Assembly (NCBI RefSeq): GCF_018904615.1
Contig: NZ_JADCNH010000004.1
Span: forward strand, 159,661-223,660
Direction of reading: 5' to 3'
Origin: Verticiella alkaliphila
Lineage (GTDB): Bacteria; Pseudomonadota; Gammaproteobacteria; Burkholderiales; Burkholderiaceae_B
DNA: 64,000 nt
This document shows positions 55,840-64,000 of the stretch, in pieces; the stretch's first letter is position 1, and each line of letters starts with the position of its first letter. The position numbers and the translations under genes are program-made. The notes beneath the pieces are model-generated. The model was not told where the DNA came from, made no database searches, and was given only the letters and a program-made list of their open reading frames with translations.

Positions 55840-57219
55840 TCAGACGCCGCGCAGCTTGTCCAGGGCCGCATCCAGGCGATCGACAGCCCAGACTTCCAGG
55901 CCCTCGATCGGCTGACGTGGCGCGTTGGCCTTGGGGATCAGCGCGATGCCGAAGCCCAGCTTGGCGGCCTCGCGCAGGCGCTCCTGCCCGCGTGGCGCGG
56001 GCCGGATCTCCCCGGTGAGTCCGATCTCGCCGAAGGCGATCAAGCCCTTGGGCAAGGCCCGATTGCGCAGCGAGGACATGATGGCGAGCAGCACGGGCAG
56101 ATCCGCCGCGGGCTCGGTGATGCGCACGCCCCCCACGGCATTCACGAAGACGTCCTGGTCGTGCGTGGCGATGCCGCCGTGACGGTGCAGCACCGCGAGC
56201 AGCATGGCCAGGCGATTGCCTTCCAGACCCACCGAGAGCCGTCGTGGATTGGACCCCTGCGTGCTGTCGACCAGCGCCTGGATCTCCACGAGCAGCGGTC
56301 GTGTGCCTTCCTGCGTGGCCATCACGCACGAGCCTGGCACCTGGTTCTCCTGCTGGGACAGGAAGAGCGCCGACGGATTCGGCACGCCGCGCAGGCCGCG
56401 GTCGGTCATGGCGAAGACGCCCAGCTCGTTGACCGCCCCGAAACGGTTCTTGAAGGCGCGCACCAGCCGGAACGACGAGTGCGTGTCGCCTTCGAAGTAC
56501 AGCACCGTATCCACGATGTGCTCGAGCACGCGCGGACCGGCCAGCGCGCCTTCCTTGGTGACGTGGCCGATCATCACGATGGCCACGCCGGTCTGCTTGG
56601 CCAGGCGCGTGAGCTGGGCAGCGCACTCGCGCACCTGGGCCACCGAGCCGGGTGCGGAGGTGAGCTCGGAGGAATACAGCGTCTGGATCGAATCGATCAC
56701 CGCGACGACGGGACGTTCGCCCTCGGGCGTCTCGCTCAGGGCGGCCTGGATGGCCTCGAGCCGGATCTCGGCCAGCAGATGCACGTTGCCGGTTTCAAGC
56801 TCGAGCCGGCGCGCGCGCAACGCGACTTGGTCACCCGACTCCTCGCCCGTGACGTACAACACGCGATGGCTCACCGACATGGCCGCGAGCGTCTGCAGCA
56901 GCAGCGTGGATTTGCCGATACCCGGATCGCCACCGATCAGCACGACGGCACCAGGCACCAGACCACCGCCCAGCACGCGATCGAATTCGGCGACGCCCGT
57001 GGTGAGCCTGGGCTGCTCGCGGGTCTCGATGTCGGCCAGGCGCTGCACGGGCGTGCGCCCGGCCAGCGGAGCGAACCGGTGCGTGGCGGCCGGCCCGGCC
57101 TGCACCGTGGTTTCCTCGAGGGTGTTCCAGGCGCCGCAGCCGGGGCACTGCCCCTGCCACTTCGGGCTGGCCGTGCCGCAGTCGACACAGACATAACGGG
57201 TCTTGGCTTTGGTGGCCAT
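55840..57219 (-). CDS. radA: DNA repair protein RadA
   Basis: 459 residues. RadA is a RecA-like, DnaB-type motor that drives branch migration in recombination. It has the N-terminal zinc finger (YVCVDCGTASPKWQGQCPGC), Walker A LIGGDPGIGKSTLLLQTLA, the diagnostic KNRFG motif (FKNRFGAVNELGVF) and a C-terminal Lon-protease-like domain lacking activity (DQDVFVNAVGGVRITEPAAD, GEIGLTGEIRPAPRGQERL). Start ATG 57219 has AGGAG five bases upstream; the GTG two codons earlier is less likely. The alr stop lies two bases upstream, so alr and radA are coupled. Confidence 0.96.
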   Translation of the reverse strand: MATKAKTRYVCVDCGTASPKWQGQCPGCGAWNTLEETTVQAGPAATHRFAPLAGRTPVQRLADIETREQPRLTTGVAEFDRVLGGGLVPGAVVLIGGDPGIGKSTLLLQTLAAMSVSHRVLYVTGEESGDQVALRARRLELETGNVHLLAEIRLEAIQAALSETPEGERPVVAVIDSIQTLYSSELTSAPGSVAQVRECAAQLTRLAKQTGVAIVMIGHVTKEGALAGPRVLEHIVDTVLYFEGDTHSSFRLVRAFKNRFGAVNELGVFAMTDRGLRGVPNPSALFLSQQENQVPGSCVMATQEGTRPLLVEIQALVDSTQGSNPRRLSVGLEGNRLAMLLAVLHRHGGIATHDQDVFVNAVGGVRITEPAADLPVLLAIMSSLRNRALPKGLIAFGEIGLTGEIRPAPRGQERLREAAKLGFGIALIPKANAPRQPIEGLEVWAVDRLDAALDKLRGV

Positions 57220-57221
57220 GC

Positions 57222-58342
57222 TCACTCCTGGGCAGCGCGCATCGGCACGCGTGCGGTCACGGCGGTCAAGAGTTCATAGCCGATCGTGCCGGCGGCCGCA
57301 GCCACCTCGTCGACCGACAGGCCATCCGCCCCCCACAGGGTGACGGGCGAGCCCACCTGGGCCTCGGGTACGGGTTGGAGATCGACGGCCAGCATGTCCA
57401 TCGACACCCGGCCGACGAGGCGCGTGCGCACGCCATGAACGACCACGGGTGTGCCGGTGGGCGCATGGCGAGGGTAGCCATCGGCATAGCCGCAGGCCAC
57501 GATCCCCACGCGCGTCGGCGATCGGCGACGAAGCGCGCGCCGTAGCCCACCCCGCCGCCCGCCTGCACATGTTGTTCGGCAATGAGCGTGGAGCGCAGCG
57601 CCATGGCCGGGCGCAGACCCAGCGCCTGGGCGCTCACCGCCCCGTCGTCGAACGGGGTGGCCCCATACAGGCAGATGCCCGGGCGTACCCAATCCGTGCG
57701 CGCGGCAAACGCCGGGGAGCCAAAGATGGCCGCCGAATTGCACAGACTGCGGGCGCCCGGCATGTCGAGCGTGGCGCGGTCGAAGATGCCGGCCACGTGC
57801 GTGACGTGTTCGGGCGAATCGCCCGAGGCGAAGTGCGTGGCGTGGCCGATGCTGCCGAGAAGCCCCTGGGCGCGTAGCGCGAGCGCCTCATCGTACGCCG
57901 CGCGGTAGCGGCCAGGCGCGAAGCCCAGCCGATTCATGCCGGTATTGAGCTTCAGGTAGATGTCGAGCGGCTGGCGCGGCCGGATCGACCGGATCATGTC
58001 CAGCTGCGAGGCGTCATGCACGACGGCACAAAGCCGATAGCGTTCCAGCACGGCCAGATCGGCGGGCTCGAAGAAGCCTTCGAGCAGCATCACGGGGCCC
58101 GCCCATCCCGCCTCACGGCAACGGACGGCTTCTTCCAGATCCAGCATGGCAAGGCCATCGGCTGAGCTCGCACCGGGCAGCATGCGTTCGATGCCGTGAC
58201 CATAGGCGTTGGCCTTGATCACGGCCCAGACCCGGGGCAGGCTGGCGCCGGGCTCGGCAGCCTGGGCAAGACAGCGGCGCACCGTGGCCACATTATGGGC
58301 GAGCGCCGAGGGGAAAACGGTAGCGTGAAGAGGGCGTGGCAT
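57222..58342 (-). pseudogene. alr: alanine racemase, frameshifted as sequenced
   Basis: PLP enzyme making D-alanine for peptidoglycan. From ATG 58342: the PLP-lysine motif [41 protein letters not shown] and the catalytic-Tyr region [12 protein letters not shown]. The frame then departs from homology near 57514-57522. The correct continuation, [19 protein letters not shown], then [15 protein letters not shown] and the end [12 protein letters not shown] at 57222, is in the neighbouring frame. Adding one C in GATCGCCGACG restores a ~373-residue enzyme. As alr is normally essential unless a second racemase exists, a sequencing error is the more likely cause. Confidence 0.9.
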
Positions 58343-58566
58343 GGAGTGACAGTGTACCGCCGCAGCGCAGCATGCGCACCGCTGGCCCGGTCGATAACCA
58401 CGCGGTGGCGGGCAGGCTTCTCTCCTTGCCCAGCTGGCTGGTCAGCGATCGCGGCATGGCTGACAATGCGACGCAGAGTCTGCCGCAAACGCGACGGCAG
58501 CCATCCCTGAGGAGACATCGCCATGCCCTGCCGTTCGACCCAAGACAGCCCTGCCCCGGTGTCGCC

Positions 58567-60120
58567 ATGAGCGGCGCCCTCACCACAGGCGGCACGGCTG
58601 CCGGGCTGCTCGTGCGCGCCATCCGGGAACATGCCGACAAACCGGCCTTCGCAGGCGACTTCGGCACGTGGACGTACGCAGAGCTCGGCGAGCGCATCAG
58701 CCGCGTCGCGCAATGGCTGGACAGCCTCGGCCTGCGCCCGGGCGATACCGTGGCGCAGCTGGCGATCAATCGACCCGAGACCTACGTGATCGTGGCAGCG
58801 CTGTACCTGCGCGGGCTGCGGTCCGTGTCGCTGCATGCCCTGGGCAGCCTGGACGACCACGCCTTTGTGCTCACGGACAGCGAGACGACGCTGTGCATCG
58901 TGGATCCCTACCACCGCAAGCGGGGCGACGCGTTGCGCGCCCGCTGCCCGCAAGTCACGCACTGGGCGGCGCACGATCACGCGGCCGGTTTCGTCGATGT
59001 CGCCGAACACGCGGCCCGCTTCGCGCCTGAGCCGCTCGTGCCCACGGGCGATGCCGAATCGATCGTCCGGCTCGCCTACACCGGCGGCACCACCGGCCGG
59101 CCCAAGGGCGTGCAACTGTCGAACCGGGCCCTCGCCACCAATGCTGTCCTGGACCTCATCGGCAAGGACTGGCCGCGCGAGATCCGCTACCTGTGCGCCG
59201 CACCCATGTCGCATGGCGGCGGCTCTCTGATCCTGCCCGTACTGGCCCAGGGAGGCTGCGTGGTGCCGCTGCAGGGCTTTTCGCCCGAGCGTTTCATCGA
59301 TACCTTCATCCGCTGGCGGTGCACGGTGACCTGGCTCGTGCCGACCATGGTCTACGCGCTGCTGGATCATCCACGCACGGCGGGCACGGATTGGTCGCGC
59401 TTGCAGGCCCTCATCTACAGCGCCGCCCCCATGGCCCCCAGCCGCGTGCGTCAGGCGCTCGATGTGTTCGGGCCCGTGCTGATCCAGAGCTACGGGCAGA
59501 CCGAAGCACCTAATACGGTCCTGACACTATCCCGTCACGACCACGCGCAGGCGACGGACGCCCAGCTCGCCGCCGCGGGACGCCCCTACCCCCTCATCCA
59601 GGTGAGCCTGCGCGACGACGCAGGCCGCGAGGTGGCCCCGGGTGAGGCGGGCGAGATCTGCGTGCGCGGCCCGCTCGTCATGTCGGGCTATTGGCGCCGC
59701 CCCGCCGAGACCGACGCTGCGCTGCGCGATGGCTGGCTGCACACGGGCGACGTGGCGCCTCAGGATGCCGATGGGCTCTTCTACATCGTGGACCGCAAGA
59801 AGGACCTCATCATCACCGGCGGCTTCAACGTCTACCCGAAGGAAGTCGAGGACGTCCTCGCGGCCCACCCGGCCGTGGCGGCCGCGGCGGTCGTGGGCTT
59901 GCCGGATGATCGTTGGGGCGAGGCAGTCACCGCCATCGTCGTGCTGCGGCCCGGTCACACCGTGCAGGCGCAGGAACTGCAAACCCGCGTGCGCGCAGCC
60001 AAGGGCGTCACGGCGACGCCCAAGGCGGTGCACGTGGTGGACGCACTGCCCATGACGGCCCTGGGCAAGATCGACAAGAAGGCGTTGCGCGCCCGGGATT
60101 GGCCCCGGGCGCAGGCCTGA
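58567..60120 (+). CDS. acyl-CoA synthetase (AMP-dependent ligase)
   Basis: 517 residues. Adenylate-forming ligase activating a carboxylate with ATP and CoA. Motifs: P-loop RLAYTGGTTGRPKGVQLSN, A5 region IQSYGQTEAPN, A7/A8 DGWLHTGDVAPQDADG and KDLIITGGFNVYPKEVED, and the A10 lysine in LGKIDKKALR. It resembles medium/long-chain fatty-acid or aromatic-acid ligases; the substrate is not predictable. The frame is open upstream to 58336, but the family begins at ATG 58567. It is convergent with the RND pump gene, whose stop is only four bases away. Confidence 0.92.
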   Translation: MSGALTTGGTAAGLLVRAIREHADKPAFAGDFGTWTYAELGERISRVAQWLDSLGLRPGDTVAQLAINRPETYVIVAALYLRGLRSVSLHALGSLDDHAFVLTDSETTLCIVDPYHRKRGDALRARCPQVTHWAAHDHAAGFVDVAEHAARFAPEPLVPTGDAESIVRLAYTGGTTGRPKGVQLSNRALATNAVLDLIGKDWPREIRYLCAAPMSHGGGSLILPVLAQGGCVVPLQGFSPERFIDTFIRWRCTVTWLVPTMVYALLDHPRTAGTDWSRLQALIYSAAPMAPSRVRQALDVFGPVLIQSYGQTEAPNTVLTLSRHDHAQATDAQLAAAGRPYPLIQVSLRDDAGREVAPGEAGEICVRGPLVMSGYWRRPAETDAALRDGWLHTGDVAPQDADGLFYIVDRKKDLIITGGFNVYPKEVEDVLAAHPAVAAAAVVGLPDDRWGEAVTAIVVLRPGHTVQAQELQTRVRAAKGVTATPKAVHVVDALPMTALGKIDKKALRARDWPRAQA

Positions 60121-60124
60121 GCGA

Positions 60125-63100
60125 TCACGTCGCGGCGGTGTCGGGCCGCCGCACGCGGAACCAGGCGGCGTACAAGGCCGGCAGGAAGAGCAGCGTGAGC
60201 ACGGTGGCCACGACGAGCCCGCCCATGATGGACACGGCCATCGGCCCCCAGAAGCCCGTGCGCGTGAGCGGAATCATGGCCAGCACGGCCGCCGCCGCTG
60301 TCAGAATGATCGGGCGCGCGCGCCGCACGGCGGCCTCCACGATCGCATCCCACGCAGCCATGCCCTCGGCCTGGTAGCGCTCGGCCTGATCGATCAGGAT
60401 CACCGAGTTGCGGATGATCATGCCCAGGAGTGCGATCACGCCCAATTGCGCCACGAAACCGAAGGGCTGGCCCGAGATCAGGAGCGCGAGCGCCGCGCCG
60501 ATGACGCCCAGCGGGCCCGTCAGGTACACCATGGCCGAGCGCGCGAAGCTGTGCAGTTGCAGCATGAGCAGCGTCATGACGATGAAGAGCATCAACGGGA
60601 TGTTGGCCACGATGGAATCCTGGGCCTTGCTGCTTTCGGCCGCCGCGCCCGCGACTTCGATGGCGTAGCCCGCAGGCAGCGACGCACGCAGACTGGCGAG
60701 CTCAGGCTCGATCTGCCGGCTCACCGTGGGCCCCTGGATGCCCGCACGCACTTCGGATTGCACGGTGACGGCGTACTGCCGATTGTGCCGCCACAGGATG
60801 GCCGGCTCCCAATCCAGCGTCACCGTGGCGATCTGCGAGAGCGGCACATGCCGGCCCAGCGTCGTCGGAATGCTCGCTTCGGCCAGCCGCGTCATGGCCG
60901 TGCGCTCGTCCTCGGGCTGGCGCAGCACGATGTCGATGAGCTTGTCGTTCTCGCGCAAGGTGGCGATAGGCACCCCCGCCAGCAGCATCTGCGCCGTCTG
61001 CTGCAGATTGGAGGTCGTCACGCCCAGCGCCCGCGCTTTGTCCTGATCGAGCGTGAGCCGCAGCGACTTGGCCTGATTGTTCCAGTTGTCGTTCACGCCG
61101 CGCGTGCTCGGATTGGCGAGCATCACGTCGCGCACCTGATCGGCGATGCGCCGCACCTCCCGCGGGTTGTCGCCGGTGACGCGGAACTGCACCGGATACG
61201 CCACGGGCGGCCCGTTGTTCAAGGCGCTGACGCGTCCGCGGACCTCGGCGAAATTCTCGGCGAAGAGCGCGTTGAGCTTGGCCTGCAGGCGCTTGCGGTC
61301 CGCCACGCTGTGCGGCGTGACCACGAACTGGGCAAGGTTGCTGCGATTGAACTGCTGATCCAGCGGCAGATAGAAGCGCGGGCTGCCGATACCGACGTAG
61401 TTGAGGTAGCTCGCCACTTCTGGCTGCGCCGAGAGCCAGGACTCCAGACGCAGCGATTGCGCCTCTGTCGCGTGATAGCTGCTGCCCTCCGGCAGCCAGA
61501 GCTCGACCATCAATTCCGGACGATTCGATTCCGGGAAGAACTGCTGTTCGATGAAACGAAAGCTGCCAATGCCCGCCACCAGGCAGAGCCCGGTGATCGC
61601 GATCACCAGCCACCGATGCGCGAGGCAGCCATCGATGAGCGCGCGCAGGCGGCGGTAGAACGGCGTATCGAACACTTCATGCGAGGCGCTGCCCTCGGCC
61701 GTGTGCGGCTTGGTGCGCAGCAGCCAGTAGCCCAGGAACGGCGTGAAGATGACGGCGGCAAACCACGACAGCACGAGCGCCAGCGCGGTGACGGCAAAGA
61801 TCGAGAACGTGTACTCCCCCGCCGACGACTTGGCGAGCGCGATCGGCAGAAAGCCCACGGCTGTGATGAGCGTCCCCGTCAACATGGGAAAAGCCGTGGT
61901 CTCGTACATGGCCAGGGCTGCCGCCATGCGATCGTGCCCCTCCTCCATCTTGCGCACCATCATCTCGACCGCGATGATGGCGTCGTCCACGAGAAGCCCG
62001 AGCGCAATGATGAGCGCCCCCAGCGAGATCTTGTGCAGGTTGATGCCAAAGATCTTCATGAAGAGGAAGGTGCTGGCCAGCACGAGCGGAATCGTGAGCG
62101 CCACGACAAGACCTGGGCGCACGTCTACGCGCAACGGCCGCGTGTGCAGCCCCAGGCTCAGGAAGCTCACCACCAGCACGATCACGACGGCTTCGGCCAG
62201 CACTTTGATGAACTCGTGGATCGAGGCCTCCACCGCCAGCGGCTGATCCGCGACCTTGACCATCTCGATGCCCACGGGCAGGCCGGCCACGATGCGCTCC
62301 TGCGCACGGGCGAGGTTCTCGCCCAGCGCCCGGATGTTGCCGCCCTTGCGCATCACTACGCCCAGGCCGATCACTTCGCGCGCGCCCTCGACCGTGCCGT
62401 AGCGCATCTTGTTGCTGGGCGGATCGACGAAGCCGCGCGAGAGCCGCGCCACGTCGCCCAGCCGGATGATGGCCCCGCCCACGGTGGTGCCATCGGCCAG
62501 CGTGCGCGGCGGCACGCGGATCGGCAGGGCCGCGAGCTCGTCCACGCCACCAATGGCGCCCGTGACACGCACCTGCAGCTCCTCGTCCGGCAAGGTGAGC
62601 GCGCCCGCGCTCTGCAAGGCATTCTGTGCGTTGAGCTGATCCGACACGTCCTGCACCGTGAGCCCGAGCTGCGACATGCGCAGGCCCGAGAGCTCGATGT
62701 AGACCTTCTCGTCCTGCGCGCCGAACACATCCACCTTGGCCACGTCGCCCACCCGCAGCAACTGCTGACGCACGTCCTCGACCTGGTCCTTGAGTTCGCC
62801 ATAGCCGAAGCCATCGGCGTGAAAGGCGAAGATCACGCCATAGGTGTCGCCGAACTCGTCGAGGAACATGGGCCCCACGACGCCACGCGGCAAGGTACCT
62901 GCGATGTCGTTGACGTGTTTGCGGGCCTTGTACCAACTGTCCTCGACCAGGCGCGGTGGCGCGGCCTCGTCCAGGTTGAGGATGGTGACACTCTGGCCAG
63001 GCTTGGTGTAGGAGGTGACCTTCTCGGCATAGGGCACCTGCTGCAACGCGCGCTCGATGCGGTCGCTCACCTGCTCGGCCATCTGCTCCGCGGTGGCGCC

Positions 63101-63271
63101 GGGCCACCACGCCCGCACCACCATGACCTTGAACGTGAAGGGCGGATCCTCGTCCTGGCCGAGACTGGCATAGGCCCAGGCGCCGCCCAGCAAGAGGACG
63201 ACGATGAGATAGCGGATGAGCGGCTGGTGCGCGAGCGCCCAGGCCGACAGATTGAAGCGGTGTGTGGCCAC
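60125..63271 (-). CDS. RND-family efflux transporter, inner-membrane subunit
   Basis: 1048 residues from GTG 63271. Twelve membrane segments with two large periplasmic loops. The N-terminus is RFNLSAWALAHQPLIRYLIV, and the transmembrane-4 proton-relay aspartates are in LIIALGLLVDDAIIAVEMMV. FPMLTGTLITAVGFLPIALA and the late RPIILTAAAAVLAMIPL are typical of the HAE/HME group. It would pump drugs, solvents or lipids with its membrane-fusion partner, whose stop is ten bases upstream. No outer-membrane channel gene is seen within the window. Longer open frame to 63436 overlaps the fusion gene and is rejected. Confidence 0.95.
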   Translation of the reverse strand: MATHRFNLSAWALAHQPLIRYLIVVLLLGGAWAYASLGQDEDPPFTFKVMVVRAWWPGATAEQMAEQVSDRIERALQQVPYAEKVTSYTKPGQSVTILNLDEAAPPRLVEDSWYKARKHVNDIAGTLPRGVVGPMFLDEFGDTYGVIFAFHADGFGYGELKDQVEDVRQQLLRVGDVAKVDVFGAQDEKVYIELSGLRMSQLGLTVQDVSDQLNAQNALQSAGALTLPDEELQVRVTGAIGGVDELAALPIRVPPRTLADGTTVGGAIIRLGDVARLSRGFVDPPSNKMRYGTVEGAREVIGLGVVMRKGGNIRALGENLARAQERIVAGLPVGIEMVKVADQPLAVEASIHEFIKVLAEAVVIVLVVSFLSLGLHTRPLRVDVRPGLVVALTIPLVLASTFLFMKIFGINLHKISLGALIIALGLLVDDAIIAVEMMVRKMEEGHDRMAAALAMYETTAFPMLTGTLITAVGFLPIALAKSSAGEYTFSIFAVTALALVLSWFAAVIFTPFLGYWLLRTKPHTAEGSASHEVFDTPFYRRLRALIDGCLAHRWLVIAITGLCLVAGIGSFRFIEQQFFPESNRPELMVELWLPEGSSYHATEAQSLRLESWLSAQPEVASYLNYVGIGSPRFYLPLDQQFNRSNLAQFVVTPHSVADRKRLQAKLNALFAENFAEVRGRVSALNNGPPVAYPVQFRVTGDNPREVRRIADQVRDVMLANPSTRGVNDNWNNQAKSLRLTLDQDKARALGVTTSNLQQTAQMLLAGVPIATLRENDKLIDIVLRQPEDERTAMTRLAEASIPTTLGRHVPLSQIATVTLDWEPAILWRHNRQYAVTVQSEVRAGIQGPTVSRQIEPELASLRASLPAGYAIEVAGAAAESSKAQDSIVANIPLMLFIVMTLLMLQLHSFARSAMVYLTGPLGVIGAALALLISGQPFGFVAQLGVIALLGMIIRNSVILIDQAERYQAEGMAAWDAIVEAAVRRARPIILTAAAAVLAMIPLTRTGFWGPMAVSIMGGLVVATVLTLLFLPALYAAWFRVRRPDTAAT

Positions 63272-63281
63272 GGCGGCGCGC

Positions 63282-64000
63282 TCAGCGTGGGGAGGCAGCG
63301 AGCGCTGCGCCCTCGCCCACTGGCAGCATGGCGGCGCTGGCCGCACTGGCAGGCGGTGCCGGCTGCGGTGCGGCCAGGCGCTTGACCTGCTGGCCCTCGC
63401 GAAGCACGTGCACGCCGGCCGTGACGATCTCGGCACCAGGCGGCAGGCTGGCGCGGATCACGGCCTCGGTATCGGTGACGGTCAGAAGCTGCACCGGCAC
63501 GCGTCTGACATGGCCATCGTCGCCCAACACCCACACCGCCGTGGCCTGACCGTCACGAAACAAGGCCGTCAAAGGCACACGTACTGCGGGCTCGGCCATG
63601 GCACGTGTGAAGCGCACTGTGGCCGTCATGCCAAAACGCAGGCTGGGGGGTGGATTCTCCAGCGCGAGCCGCGCGGGGAAGGCGCGGGTGGCCGGATCCG
63701 CACTGGCGGCGATCTCGCGCACGCGCCCCTGCAGCACCGGCCCGCCCGCCCAGAGCTCGACCTGGGCCTGCTGAAGGGCGCGCACCTCATCGATACGCGT
63801 CTCGGGAATCTGGAAGGCAATTTCCTTGCTGGCCGTACGGGCCACACGCACCACCGGCTGCCCGGCACTCACGACCTGCCCGACTTCGGCATCCACGCCC
63901 GTCACGACGCCATCGGCATCGGCGCGCAGCACCGCGTAATCGGACTGGTTGGCGCGCGCCTTCAAGCCGGCGCGGGCCTGCGCGGCACGGGGCGGCGGCG
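63282..64000 (-). CDS. RND efflux membrane-fusion protein, 5' end outside window
   Basis: The visible ~239 C-terminal residues form the HlyD/MFP architecture: SDYAVLRADADGVVTGVDAEVGQVVSAGQP (lipoyl-like domain half), a beta-barrel segment (EIAFQIPETRIDEV, SLRFGMTATVRF), and the membrane-proximal domain AVRVPLTALFRDGQATAVWVLG to IVTAGVHVLREGQQV. It links the RND pump to an outer-membrane channel. The start, signal peptide and coiled-coil hairpin are beyond 64000. It is transcribed ahead of the pump gene, in one operon. Confidence 0.92.
   Translation of the reverse strand, partial: PPPRAAQARAGLKARANQSDYAVLRADADGVVTGVDAEVGQVVSAGQPVVRVARTASKEIAFQIPETRIDEVRALQQAQVELWAGGPVLQGRVREIAASADPATRAFPARLALENPPPSLRFGMTATVRFTRAMAEPAVRVPLTALFRDGQATAVWVLGDDGHVRRVPVQLLTVTDTEAVIRASLPPGAEIVTAGVHVLREGQQVKRLAAPQPAPPASAASAAMLPVGEGAALAASPR

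Noticed and set aside
60446..63385. 979-codon frame opposite the RND pump gene
   Set aside because: His/Arg/Gln-rich antisense shadow; the RND frame has all family motifs.

Overview
The window is high-GC (roughly two-thirds G+C by eye) chromosomal DNA of a betaproteobacterium. Gene content and order (hemC-hemD-hemX; greA, yhbY, rlmE-ftsH-folP-glmM; polA, LOG protein, thrB and a BPSS1780-type membrane protein; a solute-binding Bug protein) point to Burkholderiales, most likely Alcaligenaceae (Bordetella/Achromobacter-like). The species cannot be fixed from the sequence alone.

Layout. 1-13.75 kb is housekeeping: haem synthesis (hemC, hemD, hemX), greA, yhbY, rlmE, ftsH, folP, glmM, a GDT1/TMEM165-type manganese exporter behind a yybP-ykoY riboswitch, an EEP-family phosphodiesterase, aspS, an FmdB zinc ribbon and yacG. 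A frameshifted branched-chain amino-acid type binding protein follows at 13.9-15.0 kb. 15.15-30.26 kb is an acquired block. It consists of a complete IS66-type element, a copper-resistance island (copK, copD, copC, a copper P-type ATPase, a DUF2933 protein, copG, copB, copA, with copRS divergent), the last codons of a conjugative relaxase, and a second, truncated IS66 copy in the same orientation. 30.3-34.0 kb is a MetR-type regulator divergent from a flavin reductase-mesX-mesD operon for folate-independent methionine synthesis. 34-43.6 kb holds a thioesterase, a DMT transporter, an APH-like kinase, a dienelactone hydrolase, polA, a LOG-family protein, thrB and a membrane protein. 43.6-47.9 kb is a GntR-controlled sugar-acid type cluster (IlvD/Edd dehydratase, RraA-like aldolase, Bug protein). 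48-53.7 kb has a UvrD/Rep helicase and three glycosyltransferases. 54-64 kb carries an AapJ-like binding protein, a TauE/SafE permease, radA, alr, an acyl-CoA synthetase and an RND efflux pump with its membrane-fusion partner, which runs off the window.

The copper island forms a coherent periplasmic system. CopA (multicopper oxidase), CopB (outer membrane), CopC/CopD, CopK and CopG handle periplasmic copper, the P-type ATPase clears the cytoplasm, and CopRS senses copper. A perfect 16-bp palindrome in the copA-copR gap is the probable CopR operator.

Four conserved genes (greA, the livK-type gene, the uvrD-type helicase and alr) each show an apparent single-base loss in a CG-rich run. These look more like consensus errors than decay, but they should be checked. 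No tRNA, rRNA or CRISPR array was seen. No gene-free stretch exceeds 300 bases.
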